A stretch of DNA of 64,000 bases, from positions 1 through 64,000 of the forward strand of contig NZ_NIHC01000010.1 of assembly GCF_002806945.1 (NCBI RefSeq), written 5' to 3'. Shown piece by piece: positions 1 to 9,456 of the stretch. Both the position numbers and the translations under genes were made by a program. The notes beneath the pieces were generated by a model. It made no database searches. It had not been told where the DNA came from and saw only the letters and a program-made list of their open reading frames with translations. Numbering within the stretch: the stretch's first letter is position 1; each line of letters opens with the position of its first letter. The DNA comes from Marinobacter salexigens (GTDB taxonomy: Bacteria > Pseudomonadota > Gammaproteobacteria > Pseudomonadales > Oleiphilaceae).

Positions 1-117
1 GTGAAGATGGAAGTAACGTTGATTGCTCCGATCGCCATGGAAGACGGTCTACGCTTCGCGATTCGCGAAGGCGGCCGTACCGTTGGTGCCGGCGTCGTCG
101 CAAAGATCATCGAGTAA
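1..117 (+). CDS. tuf: Elongation factor Tu, C-terminal end (partial)
   Basis: The window opens inside this gene; the last 38 codons and a TAA stop are present. The peptide ends in [15 protein letters not shown], the usual end of EF-Tu domain 3. EF-Tu is the GTPase that brings aminoacyl-tRNA to the ribosome. Its place just upstream of the S10 operon is the usual gammaproteobacterial order (rpsL-rpsG-fusA-tuf-rpsJ). A strong hairpin with a T tract follows directly, so most transcripts probably end before rpsJ. Confidence 0.97.
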   Translation: MKMEVTLIAPIAMEDGLRFAIREGGRTVGAGVVAKIIE

Positions 118-139
118 TACGCTCGTTGCATCAGGGAAG

Positions 140-165
140 GGGGCTGATTTAATCAGCCCCTTTTT
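140..165 (+). terminator. Rho-independent terminator after tuf
   Basis: A perfect 10-bp stem, GGGGCTGATT / AATCAGCCCC, with a single-base centre (a few inner pairs must open to form the loop), is followed by five T residues at 161-165. It lies 23 nt after the tuf stop and upstream of the rpsJ promoter, so it separates the two transcription units. Confidence 0.92.
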
Positions 166-214
166 CGCTTTCTGTCGCAACCGCTTCTCCCGACTTGGTC
201 AATAATCATGATTG

Positions 215-243
215 TTGACAGGGTTGGGTATTATGCATACAAT
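215..243 (+). promoter_or_regulatory. sigma70-type promoter of the S10 operon
   Basis: A consensus -35 TTGACA (215-220) is followed after exactly 17 bp by TACAAT (238-243). The predicted transcript starts near 250 and leaves a leader of only about 60 nt before rpsJ. This is much shorter than the L4-responsive leader known from E. coli, so classic L4 attenuation is not evident here. Confidence 0.9.
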
Positions 244-308
244 GCGGCTCCTTTTTTTGAAGGTCGGCTAACTAGTTAGTAGCTGCTACGAGTGGAGTTT
301 GGTGCATC

Positions 309-620
309 ATGCAAAGCCAAAAGATTCGAATCCGGTTGAAGGCGTTTGATTATCGCCTTATCGACCAGTCGACGCAGGAGATTGTCGATACCGCAAAGCG
401 GACCGGCGCTCAAGTGCGTGGACCTATCCCTCTGCCGACGCGGAAGGAGAAGTACACTATTCTGGTTTCTCCGCACGTCAACAAAGACGCGCGCGACCAG
501 TATGAAATTCGTACTCATAAGCGTTTGCTCGATATTGTCGAGCCGACGGAAAAGACAGTAGATGCTTTGATGAAGCTAGACCTGGCAGCAGGTGTAGACG
601 TTCAGATTAGCCTCGGTTAA
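309..620 (+). CDS. rpsJ: 30S ribosomal protein S10
   Basis: The 103-residue product begins [20 protein letters not shown] and carries the conserved stretch [15 protein letters not shown]10 sits in the head of the 30S subunit and, as NusE, is also part of the Nus antitermination complex. The length equals the E. coli protein. A GGAG sequence about 12 nt upstream supports the ATG. It is the first gene of the S10 operon and follows the strong promoter at 215-243; the rplC start is 76 nt downstream. Confidence 0.99.
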   Translation: MQSQKIRIRLKAFDYRLIDQSTQEIVDTAKRTGAQVRGPIPLPTRKEKYTILVSPHVNKDARDQYEIRTHKRLLDIVEPTEKTVDALMKLDLAAGVDVQISLG

Positions 621-696
621 TACCGCCCGGTATTGATCTGTGTAACTGTCCTAAGGCCATAGAGGGTGCGAGCCCCGTACACTATAGAGGTGAAAC

Positions 697-1335
697 ATGG
701 CGATTGGTGTTGTCGGCCGTAAGGCTGGTATGACCCGTATTTTTACGGAAGATGGGCAGGCTTTGCCTGTCACAGTAATTGAGGTTGATCCTAACCGCAT
801 TACTCAGCTCAAGACTCTTGAGAATGATGGCTACCGTGCCGTCCAGGTGACTGTGGGTGCGCGTCGCGCCTCGCGTGTGACCAAGGGCGAGGCTGGCCAT
901 TTTGCGAAGGCCGGCGTAGAGGCTGGTCGGGGCGTCTGGGAGTTTCGTCTGGCTGATGGCGAGGGTGAAGATCTGGCCGCAGGTGGCGAAATTGCCGCGA
1001 CTGTCTTTGAAGATGGTCAGTTGGTAGATGCTACAGGTCGTTCAAAGGGTAAAGGTTTCCAGGGTGGCGTAAAGCGCTGGAATTTTGCCATGCAGGACGC
1101 TACGCATGGTAACTCCCTATCGCATCGTGCTCCGGGTTCTATTGGTCAGAACCAGACTCCGGGCAAGGTATTCAAGGGCAAAAAGATGGCGGGCCAGATG
1201 GGGAATGCACAAGTCACTGTGCAGAACCTGAAAGTTGTCCGTGTCGACGCCGAGCGCAACCTCCTGTTGATTAGTGGTGCCGTACCCGGCGCAACTGGCA
1301 GTGATGTTGTCATCAAGCCTGCACTTAAAGCCTGA
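697..1335 (+). CDS. rplC: 50S ribosomal protein L3
   Basis: The 212-residue product starts [20 protein letters not shown], the typical L3 N terminus. It contains [10 protein letters not shown], the region whose glutamine is N5-methylated by PrmB in E. coli. L3 binds 23S rRNA near the 3' end and helps to start 50S assembly. An AGAGGTG Shine-Dalgarno sequence precedes the ATG. It is the second gene of the S10 operon and ends 11 nt before rplD. Confidence 0.99.
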   Translation: MAIGVVGRKAGMTRIFTEDGQALPVTVIEVDPNRITQLKTLENDGYRAVQVTVGARRASRVTKGEAGHFAKAGVEAGRGVWEFRLADGEGEDLAAGGEIAATVFEDGQLVDATGRSKGKGFQGGVKRWNFAMQDATHGNSLSHRAPGSIGQNQTPGKVFKGKKMAGQMGNAQVTVQNLKVVRVDAERNLLLISGAVPGATGSDVVIKPALKA

Positions 1336-1346
1336 GGAGCGGTTCG

Positions 1347-1952
1347 ATGGAATTGACTATTACAGGTAGCGGTAAGGAAGTTTCTGTATCCGAAGCTGCA
1401 TTTGCCAAAGATTTTAACGAGGCTCTGGTTCACCAGGTTGTAACTGCCTACATGGCAGGTGGCCGTCAGGGAACCAAAGCTCAGAAAAACCGTTCAGAAG
1501 TCAGTGGTGGTGGTAAGAAGCCCTGGCGTCAGAAGGGCACAGGTCGCGCTCGTGCTGGTACTATCCGTAGCCCGATCTGGCGCTCCGGTGGTGTAACCTT
1601 TGCTGCTAAACCCCGCGGTTTTGAGCAAAAAGTTAACCGTAAAATGTATCGCGCTGCGATGTGTTCTATCTTCTCCGAGTTGGTTCGTCAGGAGCGTCTG
1701 GTGTTGGTTGACGACTTTACAGTCGATGCGCCAAAGACCAAGGCCTTCACCTCCAAGCTTGCAGATCTGGGTGTTGCAAATGCCCTGATTTTGACTGAAA
1801 GCCTGGAGCATAACCTGCATCTGGCTTCTCGCAACGTACCTCACGTCGATGTGCGTGATGTTGCTGGGTTGGATCCGGTTAGCTTGGTCGCCTTTGAGAA
1901 GGTTGTGGTGACTGTTCCCGCTCTGAAGAAGATCGAGGAGATGCTGGGATGA
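1347..1952 (+). CDS. rplD: 50S ribosomal protein L4
   Basis: The 201-residue product includes the conserved loop [20 protein letters not shown] and [13 protein letters not shown], which line the peptide exit tunnel. In E. coli, L4 also represses its own operon through the S10 leader, but the leader here is short and that mode is not obvious. The start is preceded by a GAGGAG ribosome binding site. The stop overlaps the rplW start by four bases, which implies translational coupling. Confidence 0.99.
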   Translation: MELTITGSGKEVSVSEAAFAKDFNEALVHQVVTAYMAGGRQGTKAQKNRSEVSGGGKKPWRQKGTGRARAGTIRSPIWRSGGVTFAAKPRGFEQKVNRKMYRAAMCSIFSELVRQERLVLVDDFTVDAPKTKAFTSKLADLGVANALILTESLEHNLHLASRNVPHVDVRDVAGLDPVSLVAFEKVVVTVPALKKIEEMLG

Positions 1953-2242
1953 ATCAGGAACGTATTTATAAGGTCCTTCTTGGGCCTCACGTATCGGAGA
2001 AGGCCTCTCTGGTGGCCGAGCATGGACAAGTTGTTTTCCGGGTAGCCCCGGACGCTACCAAGCCGGAAATCAAGAAGGCTGTTGAACAGCTGTTCAACGT
2101 CACCGTAGAAGGTGTTCAGGTTCTGAACCGTAAGGGCAAGCTTAAGCGCACTGTCCGCGGGTTCGGCAAGCGTAATGACATTCGTAAGGCTTATGTAAAG
2201 CTGGCTGAAGGTCAGGACATCGATTTTCTGGATGTGGAATAA
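1949..2242 (+). CDS. rplW: 50S ribosomal protein L23
   Basis: The 97-residue product starts [21 protein letters not shown]23 lies at the tunnel exit and is the docking site for trigger factor, SRP and the translocon. The ATG overlaps the rplD TGA (ATGA), so the two genes are translationally coupled; GAGGAG lies upstream. The length is typical of bacterial L23. Confidence 0.99.
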   Translation: MNQERIYKVLLGPHVSEKASLVAEHGQVVFRVAPDATKPEIKKAVEQLFNVTVEGVQVLNRKGKLKRTVRGFGKRNDIRKAYVKLAEGQDIDFLDVE

Positions 2243-2259
2243 GGTAAAGGGGTCGTAAT

Positions 2260-3087
2260 ATGCCGATCGTCAAAACCAAGCCAACATCTGCCGGACGCCG
2301 TCACGTTGTAAAACTTTACAACCCGGACCTGCACACAGGGCGCCCTTACGCACCGTTGGTGGAATCTCAAAGCAAGTCGGGTGGCCGTAATAACAATGGC
2401 CGGATCACTTCCCGGCACATTGGTGGTGGCCACAAGCAGCACTACCGTATTATTGATTTTAAGCGGACTAAAGATGGTATTCCTGCGACAATTGAGCGCA
2501 TTGAGTACGATCCTAACCGCTCTGCGCACATCGCGCTGATTAAGTATGCCGATGGTGAGCGTCGTTATATTATCGCTCCCAAGGGTATGCAAATTGGCGA
2601 CCCTGTGCGCTCAGGAATCGACGCGCCTATCAAGGTTGGAAGCACATTGCCGCTGCGGAATATCCCGGTTGGTTCTGTGATCCATTGCGTTGAGCTCAAG
2701 CCTGGCAAAGGTGCTCAGCTGGCTCGCTCTGCGGGCGCATCCGTACAGCTGGTTGCTCGGGAAGGCGCTTATGCGACCATCCGCCTGCGCTCAGGTGAAA
2801 TGCGTAAGGTGCTTGTAGATTGCCGTGCCACACTGGGAGCAGTATCCAACAGTGAGCATAGCGCCAAGCAGCTTGGCAAAGCGGGTGCATCACGTTGGCG
2901 TGGCAAGCGTCCAACAGTACGTGGTGTTGCTATGAACCCAGTTGACCACCCGCATGGTGGTGGTGAAGGGCGTACCTCTGGCGGACGTCACCCGGTTACT
3001 CCGTGGGGTGTTCCGACCAAAGGGCATAAGACTCGTAAGAACAAGCGTACTGATAATATGATAGTGCGTCGTCGTTCAGCCAAGTAA
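2260..3087 (+). CDS. rplB: 50S ribosomal protein L2
   Basis: The 275-residue product starts [20 protein letters not shown] and carries the hallmark C-terminal region [18 protein letters not shown], whose histidine is needed for peptidyl transferase activity in E. coli. L2 is a primary 23S rRNA binder and bridges the subunits. It lies 17 nt after rplW in the S10 operon. Confidence 0.99.
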   Translation: MPIVKTKPTSAGRRHVVKLYNPDLHTGRPYAPLVESQSKSGGRNNNGRITSRHIGGGHKQHYRIIDFKRTKDGIPATIERIEYDPNRSAHIALIKYADGERRYIIAPKGMQIGDPVRSGIDAPIKVGSTLPLRNIPVGSVIHCVELKPGKGAQLARSAGASVQLVAREGAYATIRLRSGEMRKVLVDCRATLGAVSNSEHSAKQLGKAGASRWRGKRPTVRGVAMNPVDHPHGGGEGRTSGGRHPVTPWGVPTKGHKTRKNKRTDNMIVRRRSAK

Positions 3088-3110
3088 ACGACTACATAGA
3101 GGTAAATGCT

Positions 3111-3386
3111 GTGCCACGTTCTTTAAAGAAAGGTCCTTTTATAGACCTGCATCTGTTGAAGAAGGTCGAGGCAGCTCTGGAAGCGAACGACAAGCGACCG
3201 ATCAAGACCTGGTCGCGTCGCTCAACGATCTTTCCAGAGTTCGTAGGCCTGACCATCGCAGTCCACAACGGCAGGCAACACGTGCCGGTTTATGTAACCG
3301 AAGATATGGTCGGGCATAAACTGGGAGAGTTCGCGGCAACGCGTACTTATCGTGGCCACTCGGCCGACAAGAAAGCTAAACGCTGA
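3111..3386 (+). CDS. rpsS: 30S ribosomal protein S19
   Basis: The 91-residue product, [20 protein letters not shown] onward, matches S19, which forms a head complex with S13 close to the A and P sites. The start is GTG at 3111, preceded by AGAGGTAA. The N-terminal PRSLKKGPF block fixes this start. It is in the S10 operon, 23 nt after rplB. Confidence 0.98.
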   Translation: MPRSLKKGPFIDLHLLKKVEAALEANDKRPIKTWSRRSTIFPEFVGLTIAVHNGRQHVPVYVTEDMVGHKLGEFAATRTYRGHSADKKAKR

Positions 3387-3403
3387 TTGTGAGGGGAATA
3401 GAA

Positions 3404-3736
3404 ATGGAAGTAGCAGCCAAGTACAAGGGCGCTCGCCTCTCAGCTCAGAAAGCACGCCTTGTCGCCGATCAGGTCCGCGGCAAGCCGGTTGAGGACGCCC
3501 TGAACATTCTGACTTTCAGCCCTAAGAAGGCGGCGGTAATCATCAAGAAAGCTCTTGAGTCTGCCATTGCCAACGCTGAGCATAACGAAGGTCTGGACGT
3601 TGACGAACTGCGGGTTTCCACCGTAATGGTGGATGAGGGCCCAACGCTCAAGCGGATCAAGGCTAGAGCCAAGGGGCGCGCTGATAGAATCATGAAGCGC
3701 ACCTGTCATATCACCGTCAAGGTCGCCGACAAGTAG
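3404..3736 (+). CDS. rplV: 50S ribosomal protein L22
   Basis: From the ATG at 3404 the product is 110 residues ([20 protein letters not shown] onward), the family length. A GTG five codons upstream is in frame, but it overlaps the GAGGGG ribosome binding site, so the ATG is preferred. L22 has a globular domain and a long hairpin, here around [20 protein letters not shown], that lines the exit tunnel where macrolides bind. Confidence 0.97.
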   Translation: MEVAAKYKGARLSAQKARLVADQVRGKPVEDALNILTFSPKKAAVIIKKALESAIANAEHNEGLDVDELRVSTVMVDEGPTLKRIKARAKGRADRIMKRTCHITVKVADK

Positions 3737-3747
3737 GAGATGCTCAG

Positions 3748-4431
3748 ATGGGTCATAAAGTAAATCCGATCGGCTTCCGCCTGGGTGTGATTAAAGAGCA
3801 CAACTCAGTCTGGTATGCCGATAAAAAGGAATACGCACAGAATCTGTTGAATGACATTCAGGTTCGCGAATTCCTCGACAAGCGCCTGGTTAAGGCGTCT
3901 GTTAGCAAGATTGTGATCGAGCGCCCTGCTCAGAACGCCCGTATCACGATTCATACTGCCCGCCCCGGTATTGTTATCGGTAAGAAGGGTGAAGATGTTG
4001 ATCGTCTGCGTCGTGAAGTTGGCGAGATGATGGGTGTGCCTGTGCACATCAACATCGAAGAAGTCCGCAAGCCGGATCTGGATGCTCGCCTGGTAGCGCA
4101 AAACGTTGCCGGCCAGTTGGAGCGTCGTGTGATGTTCCGTCGCGCTATGAAGCGCGCGGTTCAGAATGCCATGCGCCAGGGTGCCAAGGGTATCAAGATT
4201 CAGGTTGGTGGTCGTCTCGGGGGTGCTGAAATTGCGCGTTCCGAGTGGTACCGCGAAGGTCGTGTTCCGCTGCACACATTGCGTGCAGATATTGATTACG
4301 CAACCTACGAAGCGAATACCACTTACGGCATTATCGGCGTCAAGGTATGGATCTTCAAAGGTGAGATTCTTGGTGGTATGGAACAGGTCCGTGCTGACAA
4401 GAAAGCCTCTGGGAAGAAAGGTTCTAAGTAA
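3748..4431 (+). CDS. rpsC: 30S ribosomal protein S3
   Basis: The 227-residue product starts [20 protein letters not shown]. It has an N-terminal KH domain with the [14 protein letters not shown] signature and a C-terminal domain with [14 protein letters not shown]3 forms part of the mRNA entry pore and has helicase activity with S4 and S5. It begins 11 nt after rplV and is followed by rplP after 12 nt. Confidence 0.99.
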   Translation: MGHKVNPIGFRLGVIKEHNSVWYADKKEYAQNLLNDIQVREFLDKRLVKASVSKIVIERPAQNARITIHTARPGIVIGKKGEDVDRLRREVGEMMGVPVHINIEEVRKPDLDARLVAQNVAGQLERRVMFRRAMKRAVQNAMRQGAKGIKIQVGGRLGGAEIARSEWYREGRVPLHTLRADIDYATYEANTTYGIIGVKVWIFKGEILGGMEQVRADKKASGKKGSK

Positions 4432-4443
4432 AGGGGCAATCTT

Positions 4444-4857
4444 ATGCTGCAACCAAAACGCACCAAATTTCGCAAGGTAATGAAGGGCCGTAATACCGGT
4501 CTTGCTCACCGCGCCAACAAGGTGAGCTTCGGTGAATACGGATTGAAAGCGACAACCCGTGGGCGTATAACTGCGCGCCAGATTGAAGCGGCTCGTCGTA
4601 CCATGACGCGTAAGATCAAGCGTGGCGGGAAGATCTGGATCCGAGTGTTCCCGGACAAGCCGATCACCGGCAAGCCGCTTGAAGTACGTATGGGTAAAGG
4701 TAAGGGTTCTGTCGAGTATTGGGTGGCTGAGATTCAGCCAGGCCGGATGCTCTACGAGATGGAAGGTGTTTCAGAAGATATCGCACGTGAAGCCTTCACG
4801 CTCGCAGCGGCTAAATTGCCGGTACAGACCACCTTCGTAACGAGGACGGTGATGTGA
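4444..4857 (+). CDS. rplP: 50S ribosomal protein L16
   Basis: The 137-residue product starts [20 protein letters not shown]. It contains [20 protein letters not shown], where the arginine hydroxylated by YcfD in E. coli is conserved. L16 helps to position tRNA in the A site of the 50S subunit. Its TGA is shared with the rpmC start in a TGATG arrangement. Confidence 0.99.
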   Translation: MLQPKRTKFRKVMKGRNTGLAHRANKVSFGEYGLKATTRGRITARQIEAARRTMTRKIKRGGKIWIRVFPDKPITGKPLEVRMGKGKGSVEYWVAEIQPGRMLYEMEGVSEDIAREAFTLAAAKLPVQTTFVTRTVM

Positions 4858-5048
4858 TGAAAGCAACAGAGCTGCGTGAAAAATCAGCCGAGGAGCTGAA
4901 CAAGGAGCTGATCAATCTCCTGAAGGAGCAGTTCAACCTGCGCATGCGCAAGGCGACAGGTCAGCTCAATCAGTCTCACCTTCTCGCTGGGGTGAAGCGT
5001 GACATTGCTCGCGTGAAAACAGTATTGAACGAAAAGGCAGGACAGTGA
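4857..5048 (+). CDS. rpmC: 50S ribosomal protein L29
   Basis: From the ATG at 4857 the product has 63 residues ([20 protein letters not shown] onward), the same length as E. coli L29. A GTG one codon upstream is also possible but would add a residue not seen in the family. L29 is a helical protein near the tunnel exit beside L23. The start overlaps the rplP stop by one base, indicating coupled translation. Confidence 0.97.
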   Translation: MKATELREKSAEELNKELINLLKEQFNLRMRKATGQLNQSHLLAGVKRDIARVKTVLNEKAGQ

Positions 5049-5049
5049 C

Positions 5050-5316
5050 ATGACCGAAACTACCCAAACTGCCAGAACTCTTAGCGGCAAGGTCGTAAGC
5101 AACAAGATGGAGAAGTCCATCGTGGTGTTGGTCGAGCGTCAGGTGAAGCACCCTTTGTACGGTAAGTACTTGAAGCGTTCAACCAAGATCCATGCTCACG
5201 ATGAGAACAATCAGTGCAACATTGGTGACAAGGTAACCATCGAGGAGATCCGTCCGATCTCCAAGACCAAGAGCTGGTCGCTGGTGGAAGTCACCGAGAA
5301 AGCATCCAAGGTGTAA
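5050..5316 (+). CDS. rpsQ: 30S ribosomal protein S17
   Basis: The 88-residue product contains [20 protein letters not shown] and [10 protein letters not shown], both characteristic of S17, an OB-fold primary 16S rRNA binder of the platform. It starts one base after rpmC. It is the last gene of the S10 group in E. coli; here the spc group follows after only 18 nt and no promoter or terminator is visible between them. Confidence 0.99.
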   Translation: MTETTQTARTLSGKVVSNKMEKSIVVLVERQVKHPLYGKYLKRSTKIHAHDENNQCNIGDKVTIEEIRPISKTKSWSLVEVTEKASKV

Positions 5317-5334
5317 ATCGCCCGGAGAACAACC

Positions 5335-5703
5335 ATGATTCAGACTCAGACAATGCTTGAAGTCGCGGATAACAGCGGTGCGCGTCAGGTGATGTGCATT
5401 AAGGTCCTGGGCGGTTCACACCGGCGTTACGCCAACGTAGGGGATATCATTAAGGTGACCGTCAAGGAAGCCATCCCCCGCGGAAAAGTGAAAAAGGGCC
5501 AGGTCCTGAAAGCTGTAGTAGTGCGCACCCGCAAGGGTGTCCGTCGTCCCGACGGGTCGCTGATCCGTTTCGACGGTAACGCGGCTGTACTTCTGAATGC
5601 TCAGGACGCACCCATTGGTACCCGTATCTTCGGACCGGTTACCCGTGAACTGCGAAACGAAAAGTTCATGAAAATTATCTCACTGGCACCCGAAGTACTT
5701 TAA
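5335..5703 (+). CDS. rplN: 50S ribosomal protein L14
   Basis: The 122-residue product starts [20 protein letters not shown], the canonical L14 N terminus. L14 binds 23S rRNA at the subunit interface and is the target of the silencing factor RsfS. It is the first gene of the spc group. A CGGAGAA Shine-Dalgarno sequence precedes the ATG. Confidence 0.99.
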   Translation: MIQTQTMLEVADNSGARQVMCIKVLGGSHRRYANVGDIIKVTVKEAIPRGKVKKGQVLKAVVVRTRKGVRRPDGSLIRFDGNAAVLLNAQDAPIGTRIFGPVTRELRNEKFMKIISLAPEVL

Positions 5704-5720
5704 AGGACCAGAGGCCGGTT

Positions 5721-6041
5721 ATGAAAAAGATTAAACGAGATGACGAAGTAATCGTCACTACGGGGAAAGACAAAGGCAAACGTGGTAAAGTTCTGAAAGT
5801 TCAGGACGATGGTAAGGTAATTGTTTCCGGCATCAATATGATGAAGAAGCACACCAAACCAAACCCGATGTTGGGCACCCCTGGTGGCATCGTCGAAAAA
5901 GAAGCACCTATCCAGGCTTCCAACGTAGCTATTTTTAATCCGCAGACCGGCAAAGCCGATCGTGTCGGCTTCCAGATCAAGGAAGACGGTACAAAGTCGC
6001 GGATCTTCAAGGCTACGAAAGAAGCTGTCGATAACCAGTAA
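5721..6041 (+). CDS. rplX: 50S ribosomal protein L24
   Basis: The 106-residue product begins [20 protein letters not shown], an N-terminal KOW motif. It also contains [13 protein letters not shown] and a [10 protein letters not shown] block. L24 is one of the two proteins that start 50S assembly. It is the second gene of the spc group, 17 nt after rplN. Confidence 0.99.
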   Translation: MKKIKRDDEVIVTTGKDKGKRGKVLKVQDDGKVIVSGINMMKKHTKPNPMLGTPGGIVEKEAPIQASNVAIFNPQTGKADRVGFQIKEDGTKSRIFKATKEAVDNQ

Positions 6042-6056
6042 GCGGTGGTGGTTACG

Positions 6057-6596
6057 ATGCTTAACATGAAAGAGCAGTACAGCAAGGAAGTGGTACCCGC
6101 CCTGCAGAAAGAGTTCGGTTTCAAGAACGTTATGCAGGTGCCGCGTATCGAAAAGATTACCCTGAACATGGGTGTCGGCGAAGCGGTCGGTGACAAGAAG
6201 CTGATTGAAAATGCTGTGGCGGATCTTGAGCGCCTGGCAGGTCAAAAAGTGGTTGTCACTACAGCGCGTAAATCTGTTGCGGGTTTCAAAATCCGTGAAG
6301 GATGGCCGATTGGCTGTAAAGTTACCTTGCGCGGCGAGCGTATGTGGGATTTCTTTGATCGCTTGGTACACATTGCGGTTCCCCGCATTCGTGACTTTCG
6401 CGGTCTGAATCCCAAGTCTTTTGACGGGCGCGGTAACTACAGCATGGGTGTGCGTGAGCAGATTATCTTCCCGGAGATCGAGTACGACAAAGTCGACAAG
6501 ATCCGAGGATTGGATATCACCATTACCACCAGTGCCCGTACCGACGATGAAGGTCGTGAGCTACTGAAAGCTTTCGGTTTTCCGTTCAAGAAATAA
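6057..6596 (+). CDS. rplE: 50S ribosomal protein L5
   Basis: From the ATG at 6057 the product is 179 residues, exactly the E. coli length; in-frame GTG codons four residues upstream are less likely. Conserved blocks include [20 protein letters not shown] and [21 protein letters not shown]5 binds 5S rRNA and contacts the P-site tRNA. In E. coli, S8 represses the spc operon by binding at the rplE start; I could not identify that structure with confidence here. Confidence 0.97.
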   Translation: MLNMKEQYSKEVVPALQKEFGFKNVMQVPRIEKITLNMGVGEAVGDKKLIENAVADLERLAGQKVVVTTARKSVAGFKIREGWPIGCKVTLRGERMWDFFDRLVHIAVPRIRDFRGLNPKSFDGRGNYSMGVREQIIFPEIEYDKVDKIRGLDITITTSARTDDEGRELLKAFGFPFKK

Positions 6597-6609
6597 AGGA
6601 ACGAGAGTA

Positions 6610-6915
6610 ATGGCTAAGGTTTCAATGAAAAACCGTGAGCTGAAGCGCGAGCAAACCGTTGCGAAGTATGCAGCGAAGCGCGCTGAACTCAAGGCGATTA
6701 TCAAGAACCCAAATACCAGCGATGATGACCGTTGGGATGCGCAGATGAAGCTCCAGCAGCTTCCTCGCGATGCATCCCCCTCGCGTCTTCGTAATCGTTG
6801 CCAGGTTACTGGTCGTCCCCACGGCGTTCTACGCAAGTTCGAGCTTTCACGGATCAAACTCCGCGAATACGGCATGCGTGGTGACGTACCGGGCCTGACC
6901 AAAGCAAGCTGGTAA
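6610..6915 (+). CDS. rpsN: 30S ribosomal protein S14, zinc-independent form
   Basis: The 101-residue product starts [20 protein letters not shown] and ends in the conserved [14 protein letters not shown]. It is the long form without the CxxC pairs of the zinc-binding version. S14 binds in the 30S head with S3 and S10. An 89-nt spacer with two possible stem-loops separates it from rpsH, unusual in this compact operon. Confidence 0.98.
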   Translation: MAKVSMKNRELKREQTVAKYAAKRAELKAIIKNPNTSDDDRWDAQMKLQQLPRDASPSRLRNRCQVTGRPHGVLRKFELSRIKLREYGMRGDVPGLTKASW

Positions 6916-6918
6916 GAT

Positions 6919-6976
6919 AGGTATCCTGGCTTCGGTCAGGGTGCCTGTTGGTAAGCGGTGCGGCGCGCCGCTGCAC
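6919..6976 (+). other. Two possible stem-loops in the rpsN-rpsH spacer
   Basis: Stem one pairs 6919-6928 with 6937-6946 (10 pairs, two of them G-U) around the loop GCTTCGGT. Stem two is GC-rich and centres on the palindrome GCGGCGCGCCGC at 6960-6971. No T tract follows either, so they do not look like intrinsic terminators. They may be an mRNA structure for regulation or processing in the spc transcript; this is inference. Confidence 0.45.
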
Positions 6977-7004
6977 AACTAAAAAGATCAGGAGCCTCAT
7001 ACTA

Positions 7005-7397
7005 ATGAGCATGCAAGATACGCTTGCGGATATGGTAACTCGTATTCGCAATGCCCAGATGGCATCGAAAGCTGATGTTACGATGCCGTCTTCCAAAATG
7101 AAGGTCTCGGTAGCCCAGGTTCTTAAAGACGAAGGCTATGTTGCAGACTTTTCCGTTTCAGCCGATGTAAAGCCCGAGTTGACAATCACGCTCAAGTACT
7201 TCGGTGGTAAGCCTGTCATTGAGCAGATCAAGCGCGTTAGTCGCCCAAGTCTGCGCCAGTACAAGGGCACTGGGGAGCTACCGAAGGTATCCGGTGGTTT
7301 AGGAGTCGCGATTGTCTCTACGTCCAAGGGCGTTATGACTGACCGCGCCGCACGAGCTGCTGGCGTGGGTGGCGAAGTCATCTGCACCGTATTCTAG
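7005..7397 (+). CDS. rpsH: 30S ribosomal protein S8
   Basis: From the ATG at 7005 the product is 130 residues ([20 protein letters not shown] onward), the standard length. An upstream in-frame start would add an unconserved leader, whereas AGGAG at 6990-6994 fits this ATG. The C terminus has the [20 protein letters not shown] block. S8 binds the 16S central domain and is the spc operon repressor in E. coli. Confidence 0.98.
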   Translation: MSMQDTLADMVTRIRNAQMASKADVTMPSSKMKVSVAQVLKDEGYVADFSVSADVKPELTITLKYFGGKPVIEQIKRVSRPSLRQYKGTGELPKVSGGLGVAIVSTSKGVMTDRAARAAGVGGEVICTVF

Positions 7398-7406
7398 GAG
7401 AATCAC

Positions 7407-7940
7407 ATGTCCAGGGTTGCCAATAATCCTGTCGTGCTGCCTTCCGGTGTTGAGGTTAAGCTGAACGGACAGGAAATTAGTGTTAAGGGCTCCAAGGGAG
7501 CTCTAGATTTTTCTATTCACCAGGCGGTTGAAGTGAAACAGGAAGAGAACCTTCTTCGTTTTGCTGCTCGCGATGGTGCCCAAAAGTCCCGCGCTCTTGC
7601 CGGTACAACCCGTGCGCTGGTCAATAACATGGTAACTGGTGTATCCGCTGGCTTCGAGCGCAAGCTCCAGCTGGTCGGTGTAGGTTATCGGGCCCAGGCG
7701 CAAGGTACGAAGCTCAATCTGACACTGGGTTTTTCTCACCCGGTTTCTTATGAGCTGCCCGAGGGGATCACTGCTGAAACTCCTTCTAATACGGAAGTAG
7801 TCATTCGCGGTATCGACAAGCAACAGGTTGGCCACGTCGCTGCAGAGATCCGCGCGTTCCGTCCGCCCGAGCCTTACAAAGGCAAAGGTGTACGGTATGC
7901 GGATGAGCAGGTCAGACGCAAAGAAGCCAAGAAGAAATAA
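7407..7940 (+). CDS. rplF: 50S ribosomal protein L6
   Basis: The 177-residue product starts [20 protein letters not shown] and carries the C-terminal signature [21 protein letters not shown]6 is made of two related domains and lies near the sarcin-ricin loop where translation factors bind. It sits 9 nt after rpsH and 9 nt before rplR. Confidence 0.99.
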   Translation: MSRVANNPVVLPSGVEVKLNGQEISVKGSKGALDFSIHQAVEVKQEENLLRFAARDGAQKSRALAGTTRALVNNMVTGVSAGFERKLQLVGVGYRAQAQGTKLNLTLGFSHPVSYELPEGITAETPSNTEVVIRGIDKQQVGHVAAEIRAFRPPEPYKGKGVRYADEQVRRKEAKKK

Positions 7941-7949
7941 GGCGGGACT

Positions 7950-8297
7950 ATGAGCGCGAATAACGAAAGATTGCGTCGCGCACGCAAAGTGCGCATGAAG
8001 ATCCGTGAACTGGGTACGACACGTTTGTGCGTTCACCGCACTCCGCGTCATATGTACGCCCAGGTTACGACAGCAGATGGCAGTCAGGTTTTAGCCACTG
8101 CCTCCACGTTGGATAAGGAACTGCGCCAGGGTGCAACCGGTAACGTGGACGCCGCCAAGAAGGTTGGTCAGCTGATTGCTGAGCGTGCCAAGGCGGCAGG
8201 TGTGGAGCAGGTAGCATTCGACCGCTCCGGTTACCGTTATCACGGCCGTGTTCAGGCTTTGGCCGACGCAGCCCGTGAAGCTGGCTTGCAATTCTAA
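7950..8297 (+). CDS. rplR: 50S ribosomal protein L18
   Basis: The 115-residue product ends in [20 protein letters not shown] plus EAGLQF, the almost invariant L18 C terminus. L18 carries 5S rRNA into the central protuberance together with L5. The basic N terminus ([16 protein letters not shown]) is typical. It is in the spc group. Confidence 0.99.
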   Translation: MSANNERLRRARKVRMKIRELGTTRLCVHRTPRHMYAQVTTADGSQVLATASTLDKELRQGATGNVDAAKKVGQLIAERAKAAGVEQVAFDRSGYRYHGRVQALADAAREAGLQF

Positions 8298-8309
8298 GAG
8301 GTGGAGAAG

Positions 8310-8810
8310 ATGAGCGTTAACGATCAGAAAGCGCCTGAGCTCCAGGAGAAGCTGGTTCAGGTGAATCGCGTTGCCAAGGTGGTCAAGGGCGGTCGCGTAT
8401 TTGCGTTCACCGCGCTGAGCGTTGTTGGTGACGGTAAAGGACGCGTTGGCTTCGGTCGCGGCAAGGCTCGTGAAGTGCCGGTTGCGATTCAGAAGGCGAT
8501 GGAAGCTGCACGCAAGAACATGGTGGATGTGCCGCTTGACGGTACTACCTTGCAATACGCTGTAAAAGCCCAGCATGGTGGCTCCAAGGTGTATATGCAG
8601 CCAGCCTCTGAAGGTACAGGGATCATCGCTGGTGGTGCGATGCGAGCTGTGTTGGAAGTTGCAGGTGTTCAGAACGTACTGTCCAAGTGCTACGGGTCTA
8701 CAAACCCGGTAAACGTGGTACGTTCCACCATCAAGGGTCTCCAGGCTACTCAAGCGCCTGAAGATATTGCAGCCAAGCGCGGTAAATCCGTCGAAGAGAT
8801 TCTGGGTTGA
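8310..8810 (+). CDS. rpsE: 30S ribosomal protein S5
   Basis: From the ATG at 8310 the product has 166 residues, close to the 167 of E. coli. A GTG three codons upstream lies within the GAGGTGGAG ribosome binding site and is rejected. The motif [20 protein letters not shown] identifies S5, which contributes to decoding accuracy with S4 and S12. Confidence 0.98.
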   Translation: MSVNDQKAPELQEKLVQVNRVAKVVKGGRVFAFTALSVVGDGKGRVGFGRGKAREVPVAIQKAMEAARKNMVDVPLDGTTLQYAVKAQHGGSKVYMQPASEGTGIIAGGAMRAVLEVAGVQNVLSKCYGSTNPVNVVRSTIKGLQATQAPEDIAAKRGKSVEEILG

Positions 8811-8814
8811 AGTC

Positions 8815-9003
8815 ATGGCGAACGCAAATACGATCAAAGTAACTCTGACCCGCAGCCCCATCGGCTGCCAGCCCAAGCACAAGCTTTGTGTGAAAGGCCT
8901 GGGTCTTCGTAAAATCGGTCACACCGTTGAATTGGAAGATACTCCTTCCATTCGCGGCATGATCAACCGGGTTAATTACCTGGTTCGGGTTGAGGAGAAC
9001 TAA
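8815..9003 (+). CDS. rpmD: 50S ribosomal protein L30
   Basis: The 62-residue product ([20 protein letters not shown] onward) is near the usual 58-61. It contains [20 protein letters not shown], the conserved core of L30. Only four nt separate it from rpsE, so the ribosome binding site lies within the end of that gene. rplO begins after one base. Confidence 0.97.
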   Translation: MANANTIKVTLTRSPIGCQPKHKLCVKGLGLRKIGHTVELEDTPSIRGMINRVNYLVRVEEN

Positions 9004-9004
9004 G

Positions 9005-9439
9005 ATGCGTCTGAACGAACTTAGTCCAGAGCCCGGTTCACGTCCCGCCGCCAAGCGCGTTGGTCGTGGTATCGGTAGCGGCATCGGTAAAACCGGTGGT
9101 CGCGGTCATAAAGGTCTGAAATCTCGTTCCGGTGGCAGCGTTGCTCCTGGTTTCGAGGGTGGTCAGCAGCCTTTGGCCCGTCGTCTTCCGAAATTTGGCT
9201 TTACGTCGCGCCAGCAGCGCTATGTTGCTGAGATTCGTCTGAACGAACTGGCGAAGGTAGAAGGCGATGTAGTGGATCTTGCTGGCCTTAAAAAGGCGGA
9301 CATCATCCGCGAGGAAATTCGCGAAGCCAAAGTTATTCTGTCGGGCGAACTTGACCGCGCAGTAACTGTAAAGGGACTTCGTGTAACTAAAGGCGCGCGC
9401 GAGGCAATTTCTGCCGCGGGTGGCAAAGTCGAAGACTAA
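9005..9439 (+). CDS. rplO: 50S ribosomal protein L15
   Basis: The 144-residue product starts [20 protein letters not shown] and has the glycine-rich extension [17 protein letters not shown], which runs deep into 23S rRNA. The length equals E. coli L15. A short in-frame upstream extension is rejected because it would overlap rpmD and the family starts at MRLN. secY follows after 17 nt. Confidence 0.98.
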   Translation: MRLNELSPEPGSRPAAKRVGRGIGSGIGKTGGRGHKGLKSRSGGSVAPGFEGGQQPLARRLPKFGFTSRQQRYVAEIRLNELAKVEGDVVDLAGLKKADIIREEIREAKVILSGELDRAVTVKGLRVTKGAREAISAAGGKVED

Positions 9440-9456
9440 GGCGAGTCGAGGACTAA

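Noticed and set aside
3805..4509. Long antisense frames across ribosomal protein genes (for example opposite rpsC)
   Set aside because: They are a by-product of codon bias in highly expressed genes; they have no ribosome binding sites and no recognisable products.
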